Shown here one piece after another: positions 46,990 through 59,355 of a stretch of 64,000 nucleotides of DNA. The DNA lies in NCBI GenBank assembly GCA_030407085.1, contig CM059582.1, positions 199,066,001-199,130,000 on the forward strand, read 5' to 3'. The number at the start of each line of letters is the position of its first letter. Position 1 is the first letter of the stretch. The position numbers were made by a program, and so were the translations under genes. This DNA comes from Trichopria drosophilae (Eukaryota; Arthropoda; Insecta; Hymenoptera; Diapriidae). The notes below the pieces were generated by a model, which did no database searches, was not told the DNA's origin, and was given only the letters and a program-made list of their open reading frames with translations.

Positions 46990-47200
46990 TTAAAGAAAAA
47001 AAGTAAAGATATTATGAAGTCCGGACTATACAAAAAGAAGGAGACAGATAGGTAGATAAAGTAAGGAAGAGGGTTCGTACAAGTGCTGTGGAATGTGCTG
47101 TGGCTAAAGGATTCTAGAGGAAAACAGAGAAAAAGAGCGAGAGAGAAAGCAAAGATGGGAAGACTTACAACTGGATGCAGGGTCGAATATAGTAAGTAAT
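46990..47200 (+). other. Short purine-rich tract
   Basis: Plus-strand GA-rich sequence (for example GAGAAAAAGAGCGAGAGAGA) of the kind seen in the larger islands. It is non-coding and lies about 300 bp before the satellite array. Confidence 0.5.
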
Positions 47201-48174
47201 ACGCTAAAGGTACGACAAGAAAATAAAAACCGCGAGAACGAATGGCAGAAGTTGATCGATGGATAATATTTTTGAAAAAAAATTATCTGCTCCAGGCCAT
47301 TTTAGTCTATTTTTTATGTTATTCGGCTTTTCATGGAGGCTTGAAACAGTACTGCTAACATTAATTATTAGTTCGTAGTCATTCAAAAAGTTCATGAATT
47401 TAAACAATCTAAAACAATCATTCGAATGCTACAATGACGATTGTATCAAAACAAAAAAGTTGTAGAAAACAGTATAAGACCATCCTATATTTACAACCAA
47501 ACCGGTTTCATCATCACAAGCAAATACTTGGTTGCCTGAACCAAACTAGGTCTAAGGAAGCCATTTTTGTTTGCAACACTGATCTTTTTTAAGCCTCCGA
47601 CTGGAATAATAAGATTTATTTCAAATACTTTATAGGTCACTTTGTCTAGTCGACATTCGAAGTCCGAAGACCAAATACATTCGTTACAACACTCTAATTT
47701 CTCCAACCAAACCTTTTATGCAACGGAACCGGCTAATTAAAGTGAATTCGTTGGACCCAAACTAGCTACCAAAGTTCTGGTTGTACCAACCAACCTTTTC
47801 CGTTTGAAATGCAAAGAGTATGCTCGATAAAAAGTGTTTGGTTTATAAAACCATAACTTTAGCACTCCTTGGTTTTACTAAAATTGAGTCAACCGAACTT
47901 CTGGTTGTGGTTACCAAACAAATTTCATAAACGGTTTGATTGATGCAATTAAACAGATTCGGTTTCTAAAATATATAACGAGCGCAAGGTAACCGGATAA
48001 TATTTGCCGGAAAACCAATGCGATAATCGCAACTAAACTCGAAGCTGTCCGAACCAAACTAGGTCTAAGGAAAGCAGTTTAGTTTGCTGAACTGATATTT
48101 TTGAAATCTCTCGTTTAATATATTATATATTTCACATTACGAAAATGGTTTGGTTTATATATATATTTCATTAG

Positions 48175-48192
48175 AACCAAACGAGTTTGGTT
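48175..48192. repeat. Type A signature palindrome AACCAAACGAGTTTGGTT
   Basis: A perfect inverted repeat of two 8-bp arms with a 2-bp centre. Variants lie at the equivalent place in other type A monomers: 48,429-48,446, 49,763-49,780, 51,343-51,360 and 51,599-51,616, each keeping most of both arms. It has the form of a dimeric protein-binding site. Confidence 0.65.
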
Positions 48193-49150
48193 ATAACGTC
48201 CTGCCCATCTTATTCTGATGACTGAAATATTTGGTGCTGTAGTCCAACACGTTGAATATTTACTACCAAACAGGTCCGATAGTCGCAACTAAACGCGCAG
48301 TTGTCTAAACAAAACTAGGTCTAAGGAAACCAGTTTGCTTTGCTGAACTGATATTTTTTAAATCTCTCGTTTAATATATTATATATTTCACGTTACAAAA
48401 ATGGTTTGGTTTATCTATATTTGATCAGAACCAAAAGAGTTTGGTTTATAACATCCTGACTATTTTATTCTGGCGGCCGAAATATTTGGCTTGGCAGTTC
48501 AAAACGTTAAATATTTAAAACCAAACAGGTTCGATACTCGCAACCAAACACGCCGGTGTATGAATAAAACTACTTCTATGGAAACCAGTTTCGTTTGTAA
48601 CACTGATATTATTTAAATTCCTGGTTTATTAAATTACCTGTTTCCCAATACGAAAAGCGTTCGGTTTATATACATTTTATCGCAACCGAATGAGTTTAGT
48701 TATTATATTCTGATTATTTTATTCTAATGACCGAAATATTTGGTCCTGTAGTATAACTCTTTCATTATTTACAACCAAACAGGTCCGATACTATGTAACC
48801 AAACGCATAGTTGCCTGAACTAAACTAGGTGTAAATATACATACCATTTTAGTTTGCAACACTGATATTTTTTTAAGTTCCTATTCTACTAAGTTATGTA
48901 TTTCATGTTATGAAAAGAGTTTGGTTTATATATGTTTTGTTGCAGCCGTAAGAGTTCGGTTATTACATCATGACTATTTCGTTCTAATTATCGAAACTTT
49001 TGGTTTGGTAGTCCAACTCGTTGAATATATTCAACCAAATAGGTCGGATACTTGCAACCAAATACTTAGTTGCCAGAACCAAACTGAGTCTAAGGCAACC
49101 AATTTGGTTTGCAACTATTACATTTTTTAAGATCTTGGTTTGGTTTATTA

Positions 49151-49690
49151 AACCATAACTTTAGCACTGATCGGTTTGACTAAAATTGAGTCAATCGATC
49201 TTGTGGTTATGGTTTCAAAACGAATTTGATAAAAGGTTTGATCGATGCATTTTAACAGATTCGATTACTAACCATCCTTTTGTGTTTGAAATGCAAAGAG
49301 TATGCTCGAAAAGAGAGTTTAGTTTATCAATACATAACTGTAGCACTAAACGGTTTAAATTAACTTCAAGCAACCGACCTTCTGTTTGTGGTTTCCAAAC
49401 AAATTTGATAACAGGTTAGATTGGTGCAATTTAACAGATTTAGTTACGAACCAACCTTTTATTCTTGAAATACAGAGAGTATGCTCGAAAAAAGAGTTTA
49501 GTTTACCAATCCATAACTTTAGCATTAAACGGTTTAACTAAACTTGAATCAACCGAATTTCTGGTTGTGGTTTACAACGAATTTTATAAAAGATGTAATT
49601 AGTGCAATGAAACGGATTCGGTTTCTAAAATGGATCCGTCTAAACCAATTAGGTTTAAAGATAACAGTTTGGTTTGCAACGCTGATATTT
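49151..49690. repeat. Type B sub-array, three 179-bp monomers
   Basis: Successive units carry CATAACT(T/G)TAGCA, a GGTTTGA/GGTTTAA segment, TGTGGTT, a (C/G)ATTCG-type segment and AGAGTATGCTCGA at constant offset; anchors at 49,151, 49,330 and 49,509 are exactly 179 bp apart. A single B unit also stands at 47,850. B shares the GGTTTGGTT wording with A but is not simply a shortened A. Confidence 0.7.
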
Positions 49691-49944
49691 CTGAAATCTC
49701 TGGTTTATTAAATTACATATTTCGCATTACGAAAAGGGTTTGGTTTATATATATTTCATCAGAATCAAACGAGTTTGGTTATTACATCCTGACTATTTTG
49801 TTATGATAACCAAAATGTTTGGTTCTGATGTCCAAATTCGTTGAATACTTGCAACCAAACGGATCCGATACTTGCATCCAAAAACGTAGTGGTCTCAACC
49901 AAACGTCCAACGAAACTTGTTTGGTTTGGAACAATGACATGATT

Positions 49945-51290
49945 TGACATTCATGCGTCTATAAGAGGCCATCAGTTAAATAGTATTAGTAAGACATTAG
50001 AAAACGATGAAAAGTGTATTCTAGTTGAACAGATCCGTATTAATCCTACCATATAGACGACCAACGACGGCACATTTTTTATTAACGCTGATGAATTCAG
50101 ATAGGATTGTGTCACACGGAAAACCTTTTTTCTCGCATACCAGCGCAAAGTCGTTACGCAAGTCAGATGGTAGTCCGACCACGTGCTCAATGGATACGCA
50201 TTTTGCTCGTGTGGGAAATCATTTTTCTCTCGGACGCGATATTACTCCAAATGCACGATTTTCTGTGCGACGTAAAATATTTCTTATATAAATGCAAATT
50301 CGTCGTTTCCGCCCGCTCGCCGGTGCAGCAGCAGAAAAGGCCCGGCCTTCCTGCCGCATCACAGAACACCGTTCGCACACGTGCACATGATACTTACACG
50401 TCGTGAACGTATGTGCTGTGTGCGAAATTGACTGCAACTGCGTGCGGATGCAGAGTGAGAAGGAAATATAAAAATGCAGTCGGTGAGAGTAAGACAGAAA
50501 TAGTCGTATCCAGAGATAGAGGGGGAGAGAGACAGCTACTTTAATTGGAGAGAGAGGGAAAGAGAGAGGGAGACAAAAAGGGAGAAAGAGGGTAAACGAG
50601 GGGACACGAAGAAAGCGAGAAGGGAAAGCGAGAAAGGAAGTATGTAACACGCATCCAGGAAAGGGAGAGTTTTAAAGAGCAACTCGATGCAATTATACCG
50701 AAGAAATTAGAGGAGGGTACCAGAGTGTAAGGGGGGAGGGGACACTCCGCCGAGAGCCACGAAACATGTAAAGATAATAAAACAGTAAAGATAGACCAGG
50801 ACAGAGGCGCACACTGTAATTCGGGGCCAGGAATAAAAAAAAAAGTGGAAAGGGAAACCAGACGGTGTTGGAATTGTGGGAATCATATTCAGCTGGATTC
50901 TAAACTCGACAAAGATTGCGTTACGTGAATATGTTACGGGACCTGAATTATAATAATCAACGATAGATACGTCTAACAATGTACCGCATTGTGACTGTAC
51001 GCTCATCCTGTACATACGTGCTCGAGTTCAATACGTTGAACATCCTAATGATGATAACAGGAAGTAAAAACGTGTTCGGCACATGTGGATTCTGATGTAA
51101 GATTTGAATTAACCAAGTTTCCATCGAATTTTTGTTACTTCCTCTTCCCATTCTCTCGAATTTGCCGGTATGCAGTTTGATGCGAGTCCAATGTCGCTGA
51201 CTTTTTTTTACATTCATTTCCTCAGCAATGCAGAAAGTATTAAATCATTATGCAAGTACATTGTATTTCATACTGCGTATCATTTTTTTA
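49945..51290. other. GC/GA-rich island splitting the satellite
   Basis: Satellite sequence stops near 49,945 and resumes in phase-compatible form near 51,290. The interval starts AT-rich and then has a TATATAAAT box at 50,284. A CpG-bearing stretch follows (50,300-50,450, for example GTTTCCGCCCGCTCGCCGG), then a strongly GA-rich plus strand (50,440-50,760). Frames on both strands, including a 143-aa CT-derived one, are composition artefacts. The TATA-plus-CpG order would suit a plus-strand promoter with a purine-rich leader. Alternatively the island predates the satellite or inserted into it. Confidence 0.5.
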
Positions 51291-53250
51291 AGTTTTATAT
51301 CGCATAGTGCCAGAAGGATTTGGTTTATGTATATTTTATAACAACCGAACGAATTTGGTTATTATATCCTGACTATTTTTTTATGATAACCGAAATGTTT
51401 GGTTTTGATGTCCAAACTTGTTTAATACTTACAACCAAATCAGTCTGATACTCGCAACCAAATCCGCAGTTTTTTGAACCGAACTAGGTATCAGGAAATC
51501 AGTTTGGTTTATAAAACTGATATTGTTGAAATCTTTGATTTATTATATTATATATTTTACATTATGAAAATGGTTTAGTTTATGTATATTTTATAACAAC
51601 CGAACGAATTTGGCTATTGTATCCTGACTATTTTGTTATGATAACCGAAATGTTTGGTTTTGATGTCCAAACTTGTTTAATACTAACAACCAAATCAGTC
51701 TGATATTCGCAATCAAATGCGCAGTTGTTTGAACCGAAGTACGTATCAGGAAATCAGTTTGATTTATAAAACGGATATTTTTTAAATCTTTGGTTTATTA
51801 TATTATATATTTCACATTACGGAAAGGGTTTGGTTTGTACATATTTTAGCACAACCGAACGAGTTTCTTTATTCCATTCGCAGTGTTTTGTTCTAATATT
51901 CCAAATGTTTGGTTCGGATATCCAAAATTGTTTAGTACTTACAACTTAACTAGCCCGATAGACGAAACCAAATGCTCAATCGTCTGGACCAAACTAGTTA
52001 TAAGGAGACCAGTTTGGTTTGGAAAGTGATATTTTTTAAATCTCTGGTTTATTAAGTGATATATTTAACATTACGGGAAAGGTTTGGTTTACATATATTT
52101 TATCACAACCGAATGAATTCGGTTACTATACCCAGGCAGTGCTTTTCTGTTAACCAAGACGATTGATTCTGATAAAAAACTCATTTAACATTTACAACAA
52201 ACCCGGTTCCATAGTCGTAACCAAATACGCAATTTGCTAAACCAAATTAGATTATTAATTTCGCTTGCAAAATTTACAATTTTTAACATCTATTCGCCTC
52301 CAGTTTAGATCTTAGTAGCTCATTAAATCCAGGAAAAGCAATTCTCAATTGTTGTTTGAGACTTATTTTCTGCAGAAAAAAAAAGATAACTATTTTTCTT
52401 TGTGCTCTTTTTTATCTTCTTTCGAAAATCAATATGGCTTACTTTAAATAAACATTGAATACAATTTCGGGTGCTTGATCATTTAATCAGTAATGTTGTT
52501 ATTTAAATTCAAGTGATATCTATATAGAAACCCAACCGTTCTGATAGTAGCGACCAAATGACCTGCAAGAGAACCCGTTCGGTTTGCAGTGCCGAAATTG
52601 TTTGATTTCAATTCATGTGTATATCACATTTTATTAAATGAATACGCATGTTCTGAGGCGGCGTATTAATTTTCCAATTTTCTGGTTAATTAAATTGTTC
52701 ATCTGAGTATTCGAAACCTGACTGTTTGGTTCTAAAAACCAATATATTTGGTTCTGATATCCAAATTCGTTTACAGTTTAAAACCAAACTTGTCTGAAAT
52801 TCGCAACCAAACCCGTAGTTGTAAACCAAATTAGGTCCGAGAAAATAATTGTAATAAAAAAAAACACATTATTTCCAAACCAATGGCCTTTCTAATGACG
52901 TTCTAATGACCGAAATGTTTATTTCGGTAGTCCAACTCGTTGAATAGTTACAACCAAACAGGTACGATACTTGCAGCGAAACACGCAGATGTTTACATTT
53001 TTAGTATATTTATTATTTTTAGTACACATGTATTTCATGTCAACCGAATGCGTGTGGTTAATGAAACCTGACTGTTCGGTTCTGAAAACCAATATGTTTG
53101 GTTCTGACAACCAAAATGCGTGTTATGTTTACAACGAAACTGGTCTAAAATTTGCAATCAACCCAGTTGTAAACCAAATTAGGTCCGAGGAAATAAGTGT
53201 GATGAAAAAGACCCATGATTTCCAAATCTATACGTTTCATTTGACGACAT

Positions 53251-55895
53251 CCAAACATGTTTATAACCAGTAACAATTGAAAACTATGGGGAGCAGAAGT
53301 AATGATCTGCTTGATATTCCAAGTCTACTAAATAGTCGATGAGAGCGATTTCCCATTTACTACAAAAACAATTGATTCAACTGAAAACTTTGCTGGAATG
53401 TACGAATAACTGTAAATGTACATTATTACTGAATTCTATTAAGAAAGACAAATGGAATGAATTTTCATTATTTTTTTCAGAATACACTGCGACATTAAAT
53501 AGGAATCTACTTCTGAAAATAGAATCGTTATTTTCAACTTGAATGTGTTAGTACTTGTTTTTCTTTTCAATGAATTTTTATTAGATAAAAACATGTGTTT
53601 TATTGTAATTAATATAATGTGGTATTATAATAGTCTACTAATTTATCGAACAGTGTGCAGTATAAAAATTGCTGATTCCAATATGTTTTTAATATATGAC
53701 ACTTTAAGAACATAATTATAAAAGGTTTATTAAATATTAAACTACATTTTAAATTATTTTAGTACAATTTAATTAATACATTTACATATAATAACACACA
53801 TAACATATTTTGAGAATATATTGTATTATTTAGCTATAGTCTACTGTAATACTTTTTACTTTTATTATTGCTGTCTCCCAAAAATGTAGGTCATTATTAA
53901 GTAAAAATATCAGTGACTAACACAAATTTATATATGATGAGTAGAGCAGGTAGGATTATACTATGAAAGTAAATTGGCATTTCATGAAATGGATGACTTT
54001 TTAAAGCCAGAAAAAATTAACCGTATTGATTCTTTGATTTATACTAATGCAGCAATTTCAAATTATATTATTTACATTATTTACAAAATTAAAAATAATT
54101 CTTTCTAATTAAAATGAAAAAACTTAAATCATCGTCTTTAATTCAACAAATTTGATGTAATAATGATCACAGATAAATAAACAAATTTTCGTTCACTTAA
54201 CGAAAGTAAACATAGAACTTACTTATGCAAATATTTACTTTCCATAATGTGATGATACATTTTCTTAATTCGAAACTATGTGAAAATCACTACCAGTTTT
54301 GAAGTATTTCTTATTATTTGTGGAATTACTCAAAACAATAATAAAAATTCAAGAACAGACAATAATTTTTCCATGCATTCCGTAACCGTTTTGCTACTTA
54401 GAATACACTCCAAATATTTTAGAATAAACATTCATTGTAAATTAAGACATTCTAATGAATCAGTGAATTGTCACTTTTCAAAAGTGTAGTTTTGTTCCAT
54501 GTAGAGTACCTGGGAAACATTTTTTGTTATAATATCGTCCATAATTATTCATTTTGAAGCATTCATTTTGAGCTGTAATAAAATTAATAATATATACAAA
54601 TTAAGGCATTATAATGCATCATTGCGTGACATATAATGAACCATTGCGTCGTATTACATTGTAGTGTATACATTTTCAATACTTTCTGGGAGTGTTTTCA
54701 AACACTTTTATTAAAACCAAATCAACAAATTAACTAATAAGGTTCTTTAATGTACATAACTTTGTTGGAAAAAGTTTACTACACAGTCAAAAAGATATTT
54801 ATATTTCAGCTTAATTGAATTATTCCTATTTTTTCAGAAAAATGTTCGAAACCGTAAACAATATTCTGTAATTTATTGGAAATTCTTGTGCAATTTATTA
54901 TAGATAAGAAATAATTTGTCTTTATTGTCCAACAAAATAAATATACGAAATATTGTGTGTACTACGAAAAAGCTAACCGCAGCTAAAATTACCTGTTTTA
55001 CTGGCTGACCTTAATAAATTACCAAGTTTTGTTTAAGAAATGTCAATTCAGTACGATGATAGAAACAAAAATAATTAATTTGTGAAGGACCTTTCGTGGT
55101 TTTTCTACGGTTTCCTATGCCATCATTGACAGTCATTCACGTTAAATTTACAGCGATGTAAAATTTCTAACATCAGCAAAATTTTCCGTTGCGTCTACTG
55201 GAAACCCAAGTAGTTTTAGCCGCAGTAACCTATCAATTCGAATTAACAAAAAATCACGATTAAAATTCGAAATCATCGAAAGTCTTTTTTAAAGAAATAT
55301 CGTTTTTGTATATCGTTAACAATATTTGTGTATTGTTTCTGTCCGACGCAGTTATTTCTAGTGTTCTGCAAATACTGAAAGTTTAAACTGAAAAAGTAAG
55401 TTTATTTTTGTATTTTCAGGGTTTTTGTTTTGAAAACATTGAATGATACCAACAAAATGAACTCTAAAACTAAAAAATTATTTGCCACGTAAACGTCCAC
55501 ATATTCATAAAAACATCTGTATATATTTCTACGTAAATCCAATTATTTTAAAATTTGAAAAATATATTATATAAATAAATGTAGGTGTATTATATAACTT
55601 ATTATCAAACGTGTTGAATACGTTCTAATATTTTACAATAGTTGTAAACGTATGTGCCTTCTTTCGTCTTCCGATGATTACATTTACATAATTATGTACC
55701 ATTATTCTACAATAATGACCACACTTAATTATGATAATTAAGGACTAAAATTTGGATATATGCATTCAAAATTATACATTAATGTACATACATAGATAGG
55801 TATCTTTTGATATGATTATTAATGGATTTTATCAAAATATTGCTTATAAATTACATATAATTATGAATCAGGCATGGCAATGTACATAACTTTTT
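53251..55895. other. AT-rich spacer, nothing firm
   Basis: Short frames at 52,971-53,273, 53,339-53,542 and 54,280-54,489 are AT-driven and unsupported. No repeats or element ends recognised. Confidence 0.55.
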
Positions 55896-56010
55896 CCCCT
55901 GGGGTGTAATTTTACTCTAAAAACAAGAGAATTCACTTCTTAAAAGCGAGAATTCACTATTGTACTAGAGTGGCTCAATTTTTACTCCTAGAAATATTCA
56001 GGGAGTACTT
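55896..56010 (+). repeat. Repeat pair, left copy (GAGAATTCAC...GGCTCAATTTTTAC)
   Basis: It contains TTTTACTCTA, two GAGAATTCAC units and GGCTCAATTTTTAC. A diverged inverse copy (GTAAAAATTGAGCC...GTGAATTCTCCC) lies at 57,920-58,040. The two face each other across about 1.9 kb that includes the foldback at 56,071, so they may be ends of a larger old element or simply two copies of one repeat. Confidence 0.4.
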
Positions 56011-56070
56011 TCCGAGTATATTTAAATGACTTTGATTTTGTATTAACCTCATAAATGACATTTTTGTAGA

Positions 56071-56820
56071 CCCAATTTCAATAGACAATTTCGTAATAAA
56101 ACCGGAATTAAAATAAATTGAAAGATGCATCTCCTACGATTTTGGAGGTCGCTCTTTTTAAAGCTGCAGTACAAATATGTTTAAAATTTCAATTTTAGCA
56201 TAAATTAATAAAAAAACGATTTTTTCATAGCAATTTTTGTTTAAACTGATTTATTTTGTCTAATAACGGGTTTTAAATCACTTCAAATATATTACAATCG
56301 TGGACGCGATAGTTGTACTTAAAAGTTACGCTGCTAGATTTTTTCAATTTGAAGTTGCACAACCAAGATGGCGGTCTACGCCAATCCGCCACTTTAAATT
56401 TCAAAATTCTGACTATAGATTCGTGATCAGCGATATGAAAAATGTAATAACAATCATAATATAGAAATTATAGTAGATTTATATGCGAATATCTGGGAAA
56501 TATATTCCCGATTAGGAAGCCATCTTGGTTGTGCGACCTTAGATTTTAAAAATCCACCTTTTTACGACAACTTTGAAATACAACTGTCACGTTCACGATT
56601 GTAATACATTTTAAGTCATTTTAAACCCAATATTCGGAAGAAAAGAAGAACTTAAAAAGTTCGTGTTTTTTATTTATTTATGCAAAAGTTATAAATAATT
56701 TGAAACTTTAGACAGATTTGGACTGCATCATTGAAAATAGCGACCTCAAAAATAGTAGGTTACGTTTCTTTCAATTTATTTGAACTCCGGGTTTATTACG
56801 AAATTTCTATTGAAATTGGG
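56071..56820. mobile_element. 750-bp foldback element, arms about 300 bp
   Basis: CCCAATTTCAATAGA at 56,071 is mirrored by TCTATTGAAATTGGG ending 56,820. The arms match along about 300 bp with frequent identical blocks: TTTCGTAATAAA, AAATAAATTGAAAGA, GAGGTCGCT, TATTACAATCGTG and CACAACCAAGATGGC. Arms end near 56,371 and 56,521, leaving a 150-bp loop with a TTCGTGATCAGCGA motif of the 16.1-kb element class. No coding capacity. Confidence 0.8.
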
Positions 56821-59255
56821 TTAAAAAAAATGAGTTTTTTTACGTTAGTGGAATAATATGGCGGTTACTACAAAACGCAGATGTTAAAAACTAGCAGCAG
56901 TTATCGTAAAAATATCGATATCATCTTTTACACTAAGACTATCCTTATTTATGTATATTAATCTACTTACCTTGGATTGTCGACGTTTTTGTTGTTGTAA
57001 ACCATCATTTCATAAATTAACACAATTAATAAAAGGTTTCTAAATACCGACTATCAGTATCATACCCCAAATCTACAGACAGGGTCTAAATATGATATTA
57101 TTTGAATGTATTAGAACGTAACATACTTAGTGAAAACAAAATTATAAAGTAAAATTGAAATTAGGTATTTCCGGCAACTGTCAAGTGCTAAAAAGGTCGT
57201 TATTACTAAACAAATTATACGCGGAATCATAAAGAGAACTATTTTTATGTTTTATACTCTATTCATTTTTAAAAAGATAGAATCCACCGACCTGAAATAT
57301 TTAATGTGTTTCGAACAGAACAAATAAAGACTGTAAAGTAAAAACTCAAACCTCCTTTGCCATCTTCAAAAATAATTTTATTTTAACGATTAGTTTTGAT
57401 ATTGCATCACAAATGTTTTTACGGAAATTTCTTTACATACTATAGAAACTTTAAATTTAAAAAACATTCGCCTCCTTTCAAATCACTGGACTAACTAATC
57501 ATCCCATATATCTCTATCTATATTAGTTGATTTTCGGTCAAACATTTTTTATTTTTTAAAAACTTTCATATTATTATATGAATATCCATCTCAGGTGTAT
57601 AGTGTACATCTTTTCAGAAATTCCAACGTCAATACGTAAAATACTTCGTTGACGTTGGACAAAAATATAACAATTTTTTGGACATATTTATATCCATCAA
57701 TTGGGCATTATATTATTTGAGTATTATTAATGGAAATAATTTAAATTATCTTCATTCTTAGTCTTATATCAGAAAAATAATGCAAATTAACGAAGAAGAT
57801 AAACCACATCAATTGGCTGTTATTTTTGTTGTCATCAATCAATTTTAGATAAATTACCAACATCGACAGAGAAATTTGTACTCTCTATAATTCTGGAAGT
57901 AAACAATCGATCTGTACCAGGTAAAAATTGAGCCGCAGTAATGAAATCGTGAATTCTCCCTCTTTAAGAACGAATTTTAAAGAGACATTTTACTCTTCCA
58001 CTAGAGTTACCGCATTATCCATCTTCAAAAAATTTTGACTCCAAGAAATTTAAAAGTAAGCATGCAAAATATATTGAAAAAAATCAATGTTTAAATAATT
58101 AATCTGGCTGCTTAAAATTTGTACAGATTGTCAATCACAGTCTTGCCAATTTGTGCTTTATATTTATAAAAAGATAAGACTTTCTTTTTTAACAATTTTG
58201 TTTGTTCCTAGGGAAGAATTAAAAATCTATATATTTTAAATTAATTTTAAACCACTATTTAAAAGTTTTAGTATTTTTGTAGTTTAACTCCACTAATAAC
58301 ATTTTATATCAGAGTTGAATCTGCAGTAGGAAATTTAACTTTCCCTTTTTCATTTAAGTTTTCTTTTATTTTCAAATCACTTACTTTTTTTATTTTCAGA
58401 AAACTTTGTTCATGTATGAAAAGTTACTCATTACCCCTAAATGAGATTTTTAAAGGCAATTTAATAGATATCTGCTGTTGGATTTATTATTTATTTTTCC
58501 AAGTAATTTCCGGTGGTCTATTGCAAAATACAACGAAAATCTACTTATTTAAGAGATTTAAACTCAAAATGAACATAAGTGTTTAAGAATTTTGGATATA
58601 CACCATGCTGCTCTTGTGTACTAAAGAAACTCCTTTCTAAACTACTGATTTGTGAAAAGTGACGAATTCCATGAAAGCATGTTTAAAATATAACTATATA
58701 CTATATTTTACGGCATCTGTTTTATTTCTATAGAGAAATCACTTGTATTTTTCAAAAATTCGTCACCCATTTCTAGAATAATATACTAAAATTTAAAATT
58801 TTTTTAAATTATTATATAAAATCAAACCCCTCCGTTTTCATATTAACAATCCATGCCATACGAAGTCGACCTTATCGAAGATTAAACAATCCAAATCCGT
58901 AAAGTAAACGATATATGGATCATTATAAATAAAAACTCTAGTAAAGACCGTTAAGGCATTTTAGAGTAAATTTATTTGTTTCCTGGCGATATAAATGTCC
59001 GGGAAAACAAAAAGCTGCATGAACGTGCTGAACGTCAATAACATAAATAGACGTTTTAAATATAACATTGTTACATCGTGGATTTTAAAATAGTAGGTTT
59101 TTATTTATTACATTCACTGTTATTGAAGGAAATATCCAGTATGCGTGACCTATTTCTTAAAAAATATGTCACTATTTACTTAGAACTTAAACAAAAAATA
59201 GTTGGAATTACTAACTAGGTAATAGGATAAGACGGAGCCGTAGTTTTTAATTAAT
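56821..59255. other. AT-rich spacer
   Basis: It contains the right partner of the 55,896 repeat at 57,915-58,060. No open frame or other structure of note in the remaining sequence. Confidence 0.55.
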
Positions 59256-59355
59256 TTTACTATCTAAATAGTGACTTCGACAAATTAGGTAGCCAATCCT
59301 ACTATTTAAATACAAAAACCAACGTTGTGTGCCAGATCCTACTATGTAGATAGTA
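59256..59355 (+). repeat. Dispersed repeat with ACTATTTAAATAGT-type palindromes (copy 2)
   Basis: TTACTATCTAAATAGTGA, CTACTATTTAAATAC and CTACTATGTAGATAGTA occur in the same order and spacing as in the inverse copy at 43,501-43,609, with (A/T)CGACAAAT and CAGATCCTAC-type text between. Confidence 0.6.

Larger units (their letters stand above)
47490..53250. repeat. Two-monomer satellite array saturated with AACCAAA/TTTGGTT
   Basis: A tandem array, interrupted at 49,945-51,290. Type A monomers of about 255 bp are phased by CCTGACTATTTT-like anchors at 48,200, 48,455, 48,709, 48,968, then 49,788, then 51,368, 51,623, 51,877 and 52,131. Type B monomers of about 179 bp are phased by CATAACTTTAGCACT-like anchors at 47,850, 49,151, 49,330 and 49,509. 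The order is roughly A/B, A x4-5, B x3, A, island, A x4, then decayed A units with longer spacing (52,725 and 53,069). Adjacent monomers look about 70-85% identical. Between 47,490 and 49,280 I counted about 40 AACCA/TGGTT pentamers, where base composition predicts only a few. All frames inside are shadows. Confidence 0.85.

Noticed and set aside
50025..51217. Frames up to 143 codons on both strands
   Set aside because: Translations of the GA-rich tract and its CT complement; no domain or splice support.
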